Shown one piece after another: positions 33,281 through 42,484 of a DNA stretch of 64,000 nt (its first letter is position 1; each line of letters begins with the position of its first letter). The stretch spans positions 2,255,001 through 2,319,000 of the forward strand of contig NC_008209.1 of the NCBI RefSeq assembly GCF_000014045.1. Direction: 5' to 3'. The position numbers and the translations under genes were made by a program. The DNA comes from Roseobacter denitrificans OCh 114. Its GTDB lineage: Bacteria > Pseudomonadota > Alphaproteobacteria > Rhodobacterales > Rhodobacteraceae. The notes below the pieces were generated by a model. It ran no database searches and was not told where the DNA came from. It worked only from the letters and a program-made list of their open reading frames with translations.

Positions 33281-35470
33281 TCATGCGTCCTTGCGCCCGA
33301 TCAGCTTGCCGCGCAGCCAGCCCGAGAACCAGTCCATGAACATCACCATGGCGATGATCAGCACAATGTAATAGGCGACTTCCTCCCAGTCTTTCTGGGT
33401 CTGGATCGCTTGGGTCAGCATCAGGCCGATGCCGCCGCCGGTGATTGCGCCGATGATGGTGGCGGAGCGGGTGTTGGATTCCAGAAAATACAGGATTTGC
33501 GCCAAAAGCACCGGCACAATCTGCGGGATGACGCCAAAGCGGTAGCGTTGCAAGGGTTTGGCCCCGGTCGAGACGACACCCTCGATCTGCTTTTGATCCA
33601 CGTTTTCCAACGCCTCCGAAAAGATCTTGCCAAAGGTGCCGGTGTCCGTGATCAGGATTGCCAATGCGCCCGTAAGCGGGCCGGGGCCAAAGGCGCGGGC
33701 CAGAACCACCGTCCAGATCACCGCATCGACACCGCGCACAAAATCGAACAGGCGGCGGGTGGCGGCGCGTTCCAACATGAAGGGCGAAAACCGCTTGGCC
33801 GCGAGAAACCCCAGTGGGAGGGCGATGATGGCCGCCCCCATCGTGCCAAGGAAAGCGATCAGGATCGTCTCGCCAATGGCCCAGGCCACATCCCTGTGCC
33901 GCCACATGGCGTTGTTCCACCAGTCCGAAATCGCGCCGGAGATGTTTGATCTTGCGGGGTCCAGACGGTCTGCAAACAACAGCGTGCCGAGGCTGTGACC
34001 ATGATAGGGGCTGTCGAGCGTGAACCAGAACAGCTCCCATCCGGGAAAATAATTGAACACTTCGGTGCGCGCGCCGGTCAGGGTGATGCGGCCTTCGGGC
34101 GTGGTGATGCCCACGCGGCGGTCAGAGGCGGAAATCCAATCGGGCAGATCACCGCGCAGGTTGGTCGTGACGGTGCGCCCCTCGGCCTGCGCCCTGATCA
34201 GGGGGAAGCCGGGAATTTCGATCTCGGTCCGGTTGTCCGGGAGATATCGCACGATATGCCCGCGCCCCAGATCGATGATGATCGCATTATCGCCGCTTAC
34301 CCAATCGGGTCTTTGACCTTCGGGGTAGCGGCCCTTGCGCTCTCCCTCGACGGCATAGGTGATCTCTCCCGATCTGTTGTCCCGGGTAACATGCACCTTG
34401 TGGGACCAGCTGTCGGAAGCCAGCGTCACGGCGTTTTCCATATTGGCGCGTCCGGCAAGCCCGGGCAGGTCAAACGCAAAGAAGACATAGACCAGGTAGA
34501 CGGCGAGGACCAAGGGGATGCCGAAGCCAGTCAAGCGCTTGCGGTGAAAGAGTTTTTCGGCCTCAAACTTGGTTGCGTCCAGATCGGTGGTGGTCATTGG
34601 GCCTTGCCCCTCGGTCAAGCGGTTGCGGTAGCGGCTGGAGAGTTGATCAAAGAACACGATCGTGCCGAACAGCAGGATGAAAATCGCGGCCGCTTCATCA
34701 AATCGGCCCGGACCCCAAGCCATGGAATTGCGCAGCTCATATCCCAGCCCGCCCGCGCCAACGAAGCCGAGGATGGCGGATGCACGAATGTTGATCTCAA
34801 AGCGGAGCAACGTGTAGCTGACGTAGTTCGGTGCGACCTGTGGCAGCACGCCCAGAAGCATCCGTTGCGACCACGTGGCACCTGTGGAGCACAGCCCTTC
34901 GACTGCCTTGAGATCCGTGTTTTCGGAAACTTCGGAAAACATCTTGGCCAGAGCGCCTGCCGTGTGGATGGCGATGGCGATCATGGCGGGCACCGGGCCG
35001 CCCCCCAGTACAAAGATCAGCACCAGCGCGATGACGATTTCCGGCACGGCGCGCATGATGTCCGAAATGCGGCGGAACAAGGGGATCAGGCGCGGCCATT
35101 TCGCCAGCCCGCGCGTGCCCAGCAGCGACAGGAACAAACCGCCCATTGCCCCGATCAGGGTGGAAACGGCGGCGATGTTGATGGTCTCCACCAAGGCGGG
35201 AAAATACTTGGCGATCAGCGCAGGCAGATCGGCGCGTTTCTCCCACGCTTCGGACAGAACATCGGCGGGGTAGTCGCCAATCTGGTGCAGACCTTCCCAG
35301 AAACCACCGGCATTGCGATCATCCGCGACATTGAAACCTGACACCATCAGAATGATGAATATCAGCAGTGTGAGACCCCCATAAAGCCTGCGGCGCTGTA
35401 CCTGCGCCATATAGGCAGACTGGATGCTGCCTACGGTTTGCGGCGCGCCGCCTGTAGAAATGTCAGCCAT
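33281..35470 (-). CDS. phnE: Phosphonate ABC importer permease, PhnE1-PhnE2 fusion
   Basis: A single 729-residue frame contains two complete PhnE-type permeases that are normally encoded by two genes. Half 1 (about residues 1-290) ends RNRLTEGQGP. Half 2 begins at an internal ATG (34597, MTTTDLDATKFEAEKLFH) and has a membrane helix, a hydrophilic stretch of about 160 residues (probably periplasmic) and then the second permease domain. Both halves carry the EAA-like loop (EGLCSTGATWSQRMLLGVLPQ and EGVVSTGAKPLQRYRFGVIPQ). The internal ATG may still be used, producing both a fusion and a free second half. I chose the start at 35470 because a GGGGG run precedes it and the longer frame would overlap phnD. 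Confidence 0.85.
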   Translation of the reverse strand: MADISTGGAPQTVGSIQSAYMAQVQRRRLYGGLTLLIFIILMVSGFNVADDRNAGGFWEGLHQIGDYPADVLSEAWEKRADLPALIAKYFPALVETINIAAVSTLIGAMGGLFLSLLGTRGLAKWPRLIPLFRRISDIMRAVPEIVIALVLIFVLGGGPVPAMIAIAIHTAGALAKMFSEVSENTDLKAVEGLCSTGATWSQRMLLGVLPQVAPNYVSYTLLRFEINIRASAILGFVGAGGLGYELRNSMAWGPGRFDEAAAIFILLFGTIVFFDQLSSRYRNRLTEGQGPMTTTDLDATKFEAEKLFHRKRLTGFGIPLVLAVYLVYVFFAFDLPGLAGRANMENAVTLASDSWSHKVHVTRDNRSGEITYAVEGERKGRYPEGQRPDWVSGDNAIIIDLGRGHIVRYLPDNRTEIEIPGFPLIRAQAEGRTVTTNLRGDLPDWISASDRRVGITTPEGRITLTGARTEVFNYFPGWELFWFTLDSPYHGHSLGTLLFADRLDPARSNISGAISDWWNNAMWRHRDVAWAIGETILIAFLGTMGAAIIALPLGFLAAKRFSPFMLERAATRRLFDFVRGVDAVIWTVVLARAFGPGPLTGALAILITDTGTFGKIFSEALENVDQKQIEGVVSTGAKPLQRYRFGVIPQIVPVLLAQILYFLESNTRSATIIGAITGGGIGLMLTQAIQTQKDWEEVAYYIVLIIAMVMFMDWFSGWLRGKLIGRKDA

Positions 35471-35496
35471 GCTGCCCCCGGATACAAAAATACCGA

Positions 35497-35512
35497 CAGG
35501 CCCGAGGGCCTG
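35497..35512 (-). other. Intercistronic hairpin after phnD
   Basis: CAGGCCC and GGGCCTG form a perfect 7-bp stem with a 2-base centre between the phnD stop and the phnE start. It probably protects the phnD mRNA so that the binding protein is made in excess over the permease. Confidence 0.55.
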
Positions 35513-35534
35513 CCGGACGCGTGATGAAAAGGGC

Positions 35535-36446
35535 TTAGCCGCCGATTTTCGCTTTGCGCGCTTCGACGATGGAAATGTAGGTGTCATGTGTCACGGGCTG
35601 AAAGCCCAGCGTGTCGCCTGCAGCCACACCATAAGCACAGTCCGGGTCACGTTCATGCAGGCCGTCAACCAATGCGGTCATGGTTTCGCGCACTTGTGCC
35701 GGAAGGGCCTTGCGCAGCACGACCGGACCTTCCGGGATGACGTTGGATTTCCAGATCTGAACCATGTCGTTCATGTCAACGAGCCCCGCGTCCACCGCCT
35801 TGCGCAGCGCGCCGGAGTTGTAGCCGTCTTCCCAGTTGCCCTGACCATCGGCCCATGTGACGCCGCCATCAATGTCGCCGTTGTTCACCGCAACGATGGT
35901 CTGCTCGTGGCCGCCCGTGAATTTGACTTCACCGAAGTACTCACCGCTTTCCATGGTCATGCCGTCCTTATACTGCGGGATTTCGATGGAAGGGATCAGG
36001 TACCCGGAGGTCGAGTTCGGGTCGCCAAAACCAAAGACCTTTCCTTTCATGTCATCCAGCGAGGTGATGCCACTGTCCACGCGGGCAAAACCGATGGAGT
36101 GGTAGCCGATGGAGCCGTCGACATTCACCTTGATCAGCACAGGCTTAACCGCTTCCGGGTCCTGCAGGTAGGTTGCGGCATAGGCAGAGGCCCCCAGCCA
36201 CGCCATATCGATGGTACCGCCCAGCAGGCCCTGAATCACGCCGTTGTAGTCAGCCGGCGCAAAAAGCTTGGTTTCGACGCCGAGCGCTTCGGTCGTGTAA
36301 TCGGCAAGGCACTGATAGCTGTTCATCCGGTCCTGCGCGTTTTCACCGCCGAGGATCCCGATGCGGAACTCGGTGATCTCTTGCGCAAAAGCTCCTGTGC
36401 TGAGGGCTGTGGAGGCGGCAAGCGCCAGTGCGAGGGTCTTTTTCAT
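35535..36446 (-). CDS. phnD: Phosphonate ABC importer substrate-binding protein
   Basis: A 303-residue periplasmic protein with a Sec signal peptide (MKKTLALALAASTALSTGAFA, cleavage before QEI). The mature start FRIGILGGENAQDRM, the LLGGTIDMAWLGASAYA segment near residue 90 and DPNSTSGYLIPS near residue 145 are PhnD hallmarks. It binds alkylphosphonates for import. The start at 36446 is set by the signal peptide; the in-frame extension upstream has no coding character. Confidence 0.92.
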   Translation of the reverse strand: MKKTLALALAASTALSTGAFAQEITEFRIGILGGENAQDRMNSYQCLADYTTEALGVETKLFAPADYNGVIQGLLGGTIDMAWLGASAYAATYLQDPEAVKPVLIKVNVDGSIGYHSIGFARVDSGITSLDDMKGKVFGFGDPNSTSGYLIPSIEIPQYKDGMTMESGEYFGEVKFTGGHEQTIVAVNNGDIDGGVTWADGQGNWEDGYNSGALRKAVDAGLVDMNDMVQIWKSNVIPEGPVVLRKALPAQVRETMTALVDGLHERDPDCAYGVAAGDTLGFQPVTHDTYISIVEARKAKIGG

Positions 36447-36540
36447 CGGTATCTCCGTCGTTGTCTGCCCTGCCGATATGCGGCTTTTCGGGGCGGGTTG
36501 ATTTATGTGGCCTGCAGCAGATGCGCAGGGTGAAACCGGC

Positions 36541-37356
36541 TCAGGCGTAGGCCTTGGCTGTCGGGATGTCTGGTTTGTCCAATGCGTCGATTTCGGTGGA
36601 GGTCGCGGCTTCGGAAAAACCTGCCCCGGCCCCGTAGATGTCACGCGCGACACCGGTGGTCAGCTGCGCCGGCGTGCCGTCAAAAACAATCCGCCCGTCG
36701 CGCATCCCGATCACCCGGTCGCAATAGCGCCGCGCCGTATCAAGCGTATGGAGGTTTGCGATGACCATGCGCCCGTCTTCCTCATGGATGCGGCGCAGAG
36801 CTTGCATGACCACTTGCGCATTCATCGGGTCAAGGCTTGCGATAGGTTCATCGGCAAGGATGATTTTCGGATTCTGCATCAGGGCGCGCGCGATCGCCAC
36901 GCGCTGTTGTTGCCCACCCGAAAGCGCTTCGGCCCGTTTCGCCGCCTGTTCGGCGATGCCAAGCCGGTCCAGAATTTCAATGGCGCGGTGGATGTCCGAC
37001 TGCGGGTAAAGGTTGAACATTGTCGCAAAGGTCGAGCGTTTGTTCAGGGTGCCATGCAGCACGTTTGACACGACATCCATGCGGGGGACGAGGTTGAACT
37101 GCTGGAAAATCATGGCGCAACGCGACTGCCAATTGCGCCGCGCAGCCCCCCGCAGCCCGGTGATCTCTTCACCTTCAAAGGTGATTGTGCCCTCAGAGGC
37201 GCTGCTGAGACAATTGAGCATCCGCAAGAGCGTGGATTTGCCAGCACCCGAGCGGCCAATGATCCCGATCATCGTGGGTTTTTCGACCCGGATGGTTGCG
37301 GCATCGACTGCCGTTTTTTCCCCGAACCGCTTGGTCAGCTTGTCAATCGTCAGCAT
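36541..37356 (-). CDS. phnC: Phosphonate ABC importer ATPase
   Basis: A 271-residue ABC ATPase with Walker [10 protein letters not shown] near residue 34, signature [15 protein letters not shown] near residue 155 and Walker [13 protein letters not shown], all matching Phn[30 protein letters not shown] (two adjoining blocks near residues 70-100) is also PhnC-like. The start at 37356 has a GGGGGC ribosome-binding sequence. It is the first gene of the phnCDE operon, with a candidate Pho box about 80 bp upstream. Confidence 0.92.
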   Translation of the reverse strand: MLTIDKLTKRFGEKTAVDAATIRVEKPTMIGIIGRSGAGKSTLLRMLNCLSSASEGTITFEGEEITGLRGAARRNWQSRCAMIFQQFNLVPRMDVVSNVLHGTLNKRSTFATMFNLYPQSDIHRAIEILDRLGIAEQAAKRAEALSGGQQQRVAIARALMQNPKIILADEPIASLDPMNAQVVMQALRRIHEEDGRMVIANLHTLDTARRYCDRVIGMRDGRIVFDGTPAQLTTGVARDIYGAGAGFSEAATSTEIDALDKPDIPTAKAYA

Positions 37357-37437
37357 ATCGCCCCCATGTTTGATGAGGGCGTACCCGCCGGACGCTACGG
37401 TTTGATGACGGTTTTGAGTCAGTTTCCTTACATAATG

Positions 37438-37455
37438 GTAAAAGAAAAATGACAC
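37438..37455 (-). promoter_or_regulatory. Candidate Pho box upstream of phnC
   Basis: On the minus strand the sequence GTGTCATTTTTCTTTTAC gives two 7-base units with a 4-base spacer. It matches the PhoB consensus CTGTCAT-N4-CTGTCAC at 11 of 14 positions, 82 bp upstream of the phnC start. A further CTGTCAC lies at 37465-37471 in the same orientation. Confidence 0.45.
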
Positions 37456-37456
37456 C

Positions 37457-38086
37457 CGAAGAATGTGACAGGGGCAGGGCGCTGTGCCTCATGATCAGGG
37501 TGCAAATGTCAAATCCCGCGCCGGGATGGTCTTGCCGCGCCACGGGGTTGGACTTCTTCCTACTCCACCAATGAACGCACGCTTCAAAACTGTGTTTAAG
37601 CGCATAGGTGGCCCGATGTTTCGGTAGCCCTAGGAGCAGGAAGAGGCCGCCTTACCCGCGCGCGGTACAAGGTCTATGACATTGGATGAAATCAAGGAAG
37701 CTCAGCGGCGCGCCCGACACTGCATTGAATTCGAGGCTGGAAACCACGGCCGCTTCTCCCAAAGAATAGAGCTGGAGCGATTGGCGTAATGCCTGAAGTG
37801 TCAATAATCAGATACCGCGTTGAAACCCTTGATTTCGGACAGCGCCACGCGATTCAGGCTTGTCGCATGACGCTTTAGGGTTTGCCAATGCTGGATACGC
37901 CATCGCCATGCCTCCTGCATAACGGCGACCGATAAGATCGGAAGCTCTTGATATCCTGATGTTCTTTCCACTCCCCGTGACAACGTAAAACGCGATTGCG
38001 GACAATGGGATCAAGCGAGTGCAGGCACCTCCGCTTGTTTGCACGTCACATGTGTGTTGTTGCAAAATTACTTTTTGTCGTCATGC
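37457..38086. other. Region of about 630 bp without a supported gene
   Basis: This is the longest gap in the window. It separates the phn locus from the hydantoinase operon. It holds a small plus-strand frame (37676-37789, 37 codons, MTLDEIKEAQRRARHCIEFE and on) with only a weak AAGG upstream. A minus-strand frame with some coding look also ends at 37801 (IQHWQTLKRHATSLNRVALS). I recognise neither. Base composition is lower in GC than the flanks. It may be gene debris at a module junction; I see no transposase, inverted repeats or attachment site. Confidence 0.4.
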
Positions 38087-39484
38087 TCAGAGCTGCACGT
38101 CCGGTGCCCCGCGTTCCAGATGTTCGCCCATTGGTGGACCCACGGGGTGGCCATCCTGCATGACGGATTTGCCGCGCAGGATGGTGCGCACAGGCCAGCC
38201 TGTCACCTCGAATCCCTCCCATGGTGTGTAATCAGAGCCGTGATGCAGATCGTGCTGGCGAATGGGCTTGGTCACTGTGGGATCCCACAGCGTTATGTCG
38301 GCATCCGCACCGACCATGATCGCCCCCTTGCGCGGATAAAGCCCGTAGAGACGGGCGTGATTGGTGGCGGTGATCGCAGCAAAGCGTTCAAGCGACAGAC
38401 GCCCTGCCACCACGCCTTCGGAAAAGAGGATCGGCAGGCGTGTCTCGACCCCCGGAATGCCGTTTGGGATATTGCGAAAACTCGTGCGGGCGCCGGGAGC
38501 ATCCTTGCCCGCCGTATCATTGAAGCGAAACGGACAGTGGTCTGAGGAAAACAGATCAAATGTGCCCTGTTCGATGCCGGCCCATATCTTCGGCCATTCA
38601 TCCGCAGTGCGCGGCGGGGGAGAGCAGACGTATTTCGCCCCGTCAAACCCGTCGCGATCCAGATCAGACGCAGTCAGCGTGATATACTGCGGGCAGGTTT
38701 CGGCAAAAACCGTCAGTCCCCGCGCGCGGGCGCGCACGATCTCCTCGGTCGCCTCGCCGTTGGAGACGTGCACGATGGTCAGCGGCACGCCCGCGATTTC
38801 GGCCAGTGATATGGCGCGATGGGTCGCTTCACGCTCTACCGGGATAGGCCGCGTCGTTGCATGATGGTAGGGCCCGGTTTCGCCTTCCCGCTCGGCCCGG
38901 TCGCGCAGGAATTCGATGGCATCTTCGTTTTCGGCGTGAACCATCACCATGGCATTCTGTTCCTTTGCCACGGCCATGACGTCGAGGATCTGGCGGTCCG
39001 ACAGGGCGAGGCCCGCGTAGGTCATGAAGACCTTGAAGCTGGTATAGCCGGCCCGGATCAGCGCGGGCAGGTCCTGACCCAGCGTAACCGGGTCGGTTTG
39101 TTTGACGATCAGGTGAAAGGCCACGTCGGTCATGCAGTTGCCTTCTGCCTTCTTGCGGTAGGCCGCCACCGCCTCGCGCAGGGTTTGGCCGTCCTCCGGC
39201 AGGCAAAACGGCAGGATGGTCGTGTTTCCGCCGCAAGCTGCCGCGCGGGTGCCCGAGATAAAATCATCGGCCATCTCAATCCCCGGGCCTGAGGGCTGCG
39301 AGATATGCACATGGCTGTCGATCCCGCCGGGCAGGGCAATCAGGCCAGTGGCGTCGATCACCTCCGTGCCCGTCAATGCGCTGCCAAGGGTTGCGATCTG
39401 TCCTTGCGTGATCCCGATGTCGCACATTGTGGTTCCGCTCGCAGCAACGACGCGGGCCCCGGTGATGACGGTGTCATGGGTCAT
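38087..39484 (-). CDS. D-hydantoinase/dihydropyrimidinase family cyclic amidohydrolase
   Basis: A 465-residue metal-dependent amidohydrolase. Metal ligands H58 and H60 lie in GGIDSHVHIS. The carbamylated lysine is in YTSFKVFMTY near residue 150, further His in VHAEN and VHVSNGEA near residues 183 and 240, and the catalytic Asp in FSSDHCPF near residue 318. It opens hydantoin or dihydropyrimidine rings to N-carbamoyl amino acids. It overlaps the racemase-like gene by 4 bp. The operon adds an amidase and importer 2, and a GntR/FCD gene lies upstream, so this is probably a ureide or hydantoin utilisation pathway. Confidence 0.9.
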   Translation of the reverse strand: MTHDTVITGARVVAASGTTMCDIGITQGQIATLGSALTGTEVIDATGLIALPGGIDSHVHISQPSGPGIEMADDFISGTRAAACGGNTTILPFCLPEDGQTLREAVAAYRKKAEGNCMTDVAFHLIVKQTDPVTLGQDLPALIRAGYTSFKVFMTYAGLALSDRQILDVMAVAKEQNAMVMVHAENEDAIEFLRDRAEREGETGPYHHATTRPIPVEREATHRAISLAEIAGVPLTIVHVSNGEATEEIVRARARGLTVFAETCPQYITLTASDLDRDGFDGAKYVCSPPPRTADEWPKIWAGIEQGTFDLFSSDHCPFRFNDTAGKDAPGARTSFRNIPNGIPGVETRLPILFSEGVVAGRLSLERFAAITATNHARLYGLYPRKGAIMVGADADITLWDPTVTKPIRQHDLHHGSDYTPWEGFEVTGWPVRTILRGKSVMQDGHPVGPPMGEHLERGAPDVQL

Positions 39485-40224
39485 GTTTTTTCTCCTGCGA
39501 TGACGGCAGTCAGCTCTGTGCTCAACCCGGTTGAGGTCTTGTGCAAGGGGCGGTTGGTGCGATTGGCGTAGCTGGGCGCAAGGCGCGGCAGGGCCAAAGC
39601 CTGCAAGGTCGCCGCCGCAATGGGGTCGACCAGAATACCGGGCGCATCCCGGGCGATTGCAGGGGCCAGTCCAGCGAGAGGCGCGCCGCCCATGATCACC
39701 ACGTCCGCACCATCAAGTGCCACGGCGTCGCGCGCCAGATCGATCAGGTCCTGCCGGAGTGCCGTTGCAATATCGTCGAGCGTGTCCGGTGCTGTCACGG
39801 GGCACCGCACCCCTGTAAAACGGGCGCCCAACCCGGTCTGGTGCACGCAATCGGAGTACCAGCGCGACATGTGAGGCGAGAACGTCACGATCGAAAAGCG
39901 CTCTCCGAGCATCGCGGCTGACATGACTGCGGCCTCGGCCATACCGACGATGGGCAGATCAAACAGTTCGCGGGCAGCTGTCAGGCCCGGATCACCGAAG
40001 GCTGCGATGATGACAGCGTCCACGCCGCTTTGGTGACTGGCAATAGTATCAAGCACGTCCGCGCCCGCAATCTGCGCCTCTGCGCGCGAGGAGATATAGG
40101 GAAAGCCTGTGCGGGCCGTGACGGGGACGACCTCGGCCTGTTGGCTGGCGATTTGTCGTGCGACCGTGGTCATCGCCGCTGTCATGCTTTGCGTTGTATT
40201 CGGGTTGATCAGCAAAAGGCGCAT
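39481..40224 (-). CDS. Asp/Glu/hydantoin racemase superfamily protein lacking both catalytic cysteines (copy 1)
   Basis: A 247-residue protein with the family start LLINPNTTQSMT. Hydantoin and allantoin racemases use two cysteines, in ACFGDPG and LGCAGM. Here the first is Ala75 (IIAAFGDPGL) and the second is Gly180 (IMGGAPLAG). The rest of the fold is intact, including IVGMAEAAVMSAAMLG. Classical two-base racemisation by Cys thiolates is therefore not possible; it could be a hydrolase, isomerase or decarboxylase-like relative. It is co-translated with the hydantoinase (ATGA overlap). The same replacements occur in the paralog at 56432. Confidence 0.8.
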   Translation of the reverse strand: MRLLLINPNTTQSMTAAMTTVARQIASQQAEVVPVTARTGFPYISSRAEAQIAGADVLDTIASHQSGVDAVIIAAFGDPGLTAARELFDLPIVGMAEAAVMSAAMLGERFSIVTFSPHMSRWYSDCVHQTGLGARFTGVRCPVTAPDTLDDIATALRQDLIDLARDAVALDGADVVIMGGAPLAGLAPAIARDAPGILVDPIAAATLQALALPRLAPSYANRTNRPLHKTSTGLSTELTAVIAGEKT

Positions 40225-40225
40225 G

Positions 40226-41563
40226 TCAGGCGATCTCCTTCAGAAGCGGTTCCAGCCGCCGTGCGAGGGCAATCAGTTCCGCGTCATGGCCCGCGCGTGC
40301 GATCAGTTGCAGGCCAAGCGGTCGCCCGTCGCCATCCGTGCCACAGGGGAGGGATAGGGCCGGAACACCGGCATGGTTGATCTGCGGTGTGAAGGCGGCA
40401 TGATCCCGGGGTCCTGCGGGTGTGCCACCGATCCGGGTCGGGGCGTCTTGCGCAGCGGGCCATGCCGCACAGGGTGTCGTCGGAGTGGCAATCACGCCAT
40501 AGCGATCCAGCGCGGCCCGCAGTGTTTCGCGCATCTGGTGCGAAATCTGGTGCGCCCCGGCCACGTCAACCCCGGTGAATGACAGGCCCGTTTCGATTTG
40601 CCCGGCAATCGCGGGGTCGAACAGTTCCGGCGTTTCCCGCCAGATATCGCCGTATAAATCCGCAAGACCCGCGCACTGAAGCGGCAGGATGCTATGTCCC
40701 TTGATGGTCCCGGGCCAGTCAATCTGCGCTTGCGTGACCGAGACGCCCGCTCCCTCAAGCACCCCAAGCACTTTGTCAAAGTTTGCTGCCACATCTCGAT
40801 CAAGCGCTTGGCCTGTGCCGAAATCCGATGAGGCGGCGATCTCCAGCATCGGGGCCGGCACAGGTTCCAGCCCGGCGAGGCTCTGCATGGCGAGGCTGAT
40901 GTCCTCCATCCGGCGCGCGATGGGGCAGATGACTGAGATGCCCCAGACCGGCTCATCATGGCATGGTCCGTAGGGGATCAGATCCTGCGTCGGTTTGAAA
41001 CCGCACAGACCCGTATGGGCAGGCGGGCGGCGCGACGAGCCACCCGCATCCGTGCCAAGCGCGAGCGGGACAATCCCTGCTGCGACCGCAGCGACGGACC
41101 CGCCCGAAGACCCGCCGGGCGTCAGGTCCGGGTTGACCGGGTTGCGCGTGATCCCCTGCAGCGGGGAGTTGGTCGCCCCTTTGCACGCGAATTCGGAACA
41201 GGTGCTGATCCCGATGATGACGGCACCTGCCACGCGCAGGCGTGTCACCGCTTCGGCATCCTGCGGTGCGATGAAATCGGCAAACAGCTTTGAGCCTTGC
41301 GCGCAGCGCAGCCCTGCGACCCAGATATTGTCTTTGATCAGCACAGGCACGCCCGCAAGCGGCAGGGTCTCTCCGGTTTGCAGCCTTTTGGACACATTCT
41401 CTGCCTCCGTAAGGGCGTGGGGATTGATCTGGCAGATTGCATTGATTGCCGGGTTGCGCGCCTCCGCACGCGCGAGCGCTTCGGCCACAAGTGCCTTTGG
41501 CGTGACTGCGCCGGTTTGCACTGCCGCAACAAGCTGCGAGATAGGACCATCGAGAGGGCTCAT
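40226..41563 (-). CDS. Amidase-signature family hydrolase
   Basis: A 445-residue amidase of the Ser-cisSer-Lys class. The catalytic Lys is in PVLIKDNIWVAG near residue 75, the cis-Ser in PGGSSGGSVAAVAAG near residue 150, and the nucleophile in LGTDAGGSSRRPPAHTGL near residue 172. Members include AtzE/AtzF, allophanate hydrolases and various amidases. In this operon it could take an amide or carbamoyl product from the hydantoinase. The ATG at 41563 is the natural family start; an in-frame extension to 41611 lacks similarity. It starts 120 bp after the importer 2 permease gene. Confidence 0.87.
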   Translation of the reverse strand: MSPLDGPISQLVAAVQTGAVTPKALVAEALARAEARNPAINAICQINPHALTEAENVSKRLQTGETLPLAGVPVLIKDNIWVAGLRCAQGSKLFADFIAPQDAEAVTRLRVAGAVIIGISTCSEFACKGATNSPLQGITRNPVNPDLTPGGSSGGSVAAVAAGIVPLALGTDAGGSSRRPPAHTGLCGFKPTQDLIPYGPCHDEPVWGISVICPIARRMEDISLAMQSLAGLEPVPAPMLEIAASSDFGTGQALDRDVAANFDKVLGVLEGAGVSVTQAQIDWPGTIKGHSILPLQCAGLADLYGDIWRETPELFDPAIAGQIETGLSFTGVDVAGAHQISHQMRETLRAALDRYGVIATPTTPCAAWPAAQDAPTRIGGTPAGPRDHAAFTPQINHAGVPALSLPCGTDGDGRPLGLQLIARAGHDAELIALARRLEPLLKEIA

Positions 41564-41683
41564 GACCGCATGCCTTCGTACTGCGCCCCACCGGTGGCGG
41601 AAGCGATCCAAGTATTTTCATGACGGCAGCAGGCGGGCATGTTCATAAAAGTGTCTGTACCATTTCATCAGTATCCATTGTCT

Positions 41684-42484
41684 TCATCCCTGGATCATCC
41701 TGTTCAGGCCAACGGTCCGGGAGCCGATGATGAGCACGATACAGGCCAACAGGATCAGCCCTGAAGAGATCGCCGCAAGGGACGGGTCGGGTTGTTCTTC
41801 GAGGTATTGCAGCATCTTGATCGGCAGTGTCTTGTTGCGCGCATCCGTGAGGAAGATGGATATCGGGTAGTTGTCCATCGACGCGAGGAAGGCAAACAAT
41901 CCACCGGTCAGGTAGGCGGGCGCCAGATTGGGCACCAGCACTCGCAGGATTGCGCGCGGATAGCTCAGGCCAAGGGTTCGTGCGGCATCGACAAGGCTGA
42001 AATCGAAGGCCGCCATGGAGGCCAGAAGCGTGCGCATCACGAAGGGCAGGGTGATGACGATATGACCCAGTAGCAGCGACCAATAGGCGTCCCGCAGGCC
42101 GATCTCTCGAAAAAACTGCAGCAAGGCAACACCGACCACAAGCCCCGGCATCATCAGGGGCGAAACCGTAAAGGTGGCAATCGCCTCGCGTCCCTGAAAC
42201 CGCCCGCGCGCAACAGCGATGGCGGCCAGCGTCCCAAGCACGAGCGAGATCATGGTCGAGACGACCGCAAGGTTGAGCGACAGCGCCACGGCGTCCCACA
42301 GCCCGAGGCGACGTTCCAGCGACTGATACCAACGCAGCGACCATTCAGGTGGCGGCAGCGTGTAGACGGCCGAGGAGGTAAAAGACGCCGCAAGAGTAAT
42401 GACAATCGGCAACATCAGGAAAAAGACGCAGCCCAAGGCGACAATCCAGCTCAGGCTGAGGGCAAGGCGGTCGGTTCCGGTCAT
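41684..42484 (-). CDS. ABC importer permease (PotC-like), importer 2
   Basis: A 266-residue inner-membrane permease with six predicted helices. The EAA loop is at about residue 160 (VDAARTLGLSYPRAILRVLVP). SMDNYPISIFLTDARNKTLPIK near the C-terminus is the segment typical of PotC/PotI-type permeases. The ATG overlaps the stop of the PotB-like gene. Confidence 0.87.
   Translation of the reverse strand: MTGTDRLALSLSWIVALGCVFFLMLPIVITLAASFTSSAVYTLPPPEWSLRWYQSLERRLGLWDAVALSLNLAVVSTMISLVLGTLAAIAVARGRFQGREAIATFTVSPLMMPGLVVGVALLQFFREIGLRDAYWSLLLGHIVITLPFVMRTLLASMAAFDFSLVDAARTLGLSYPRAILRVLVPNLAPAYLTGGLFAFLASMDNYPISIFLTDARNKTLPIKMLQYLEEQPDPSLAAISSGLILLACIVLIIGSRTVGLNRMIQG

Noticed and set aside
33995..35341. 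Plus-strand open frame of about 450 codons opposite the PhnE fusion
   Set aside because: Antisense shadow of the permease. Gln/His/Arg-rich and without membrane or domain features.
37808..38065. Minus-strand 85-codon frame in the phn/hydantoinase gap, possibly DUF1127-like
   Set aside because: The resemblance to DUF1127 (short Trp/Arg-rich helices) is too weak and the real DUF1127 core is not matched.
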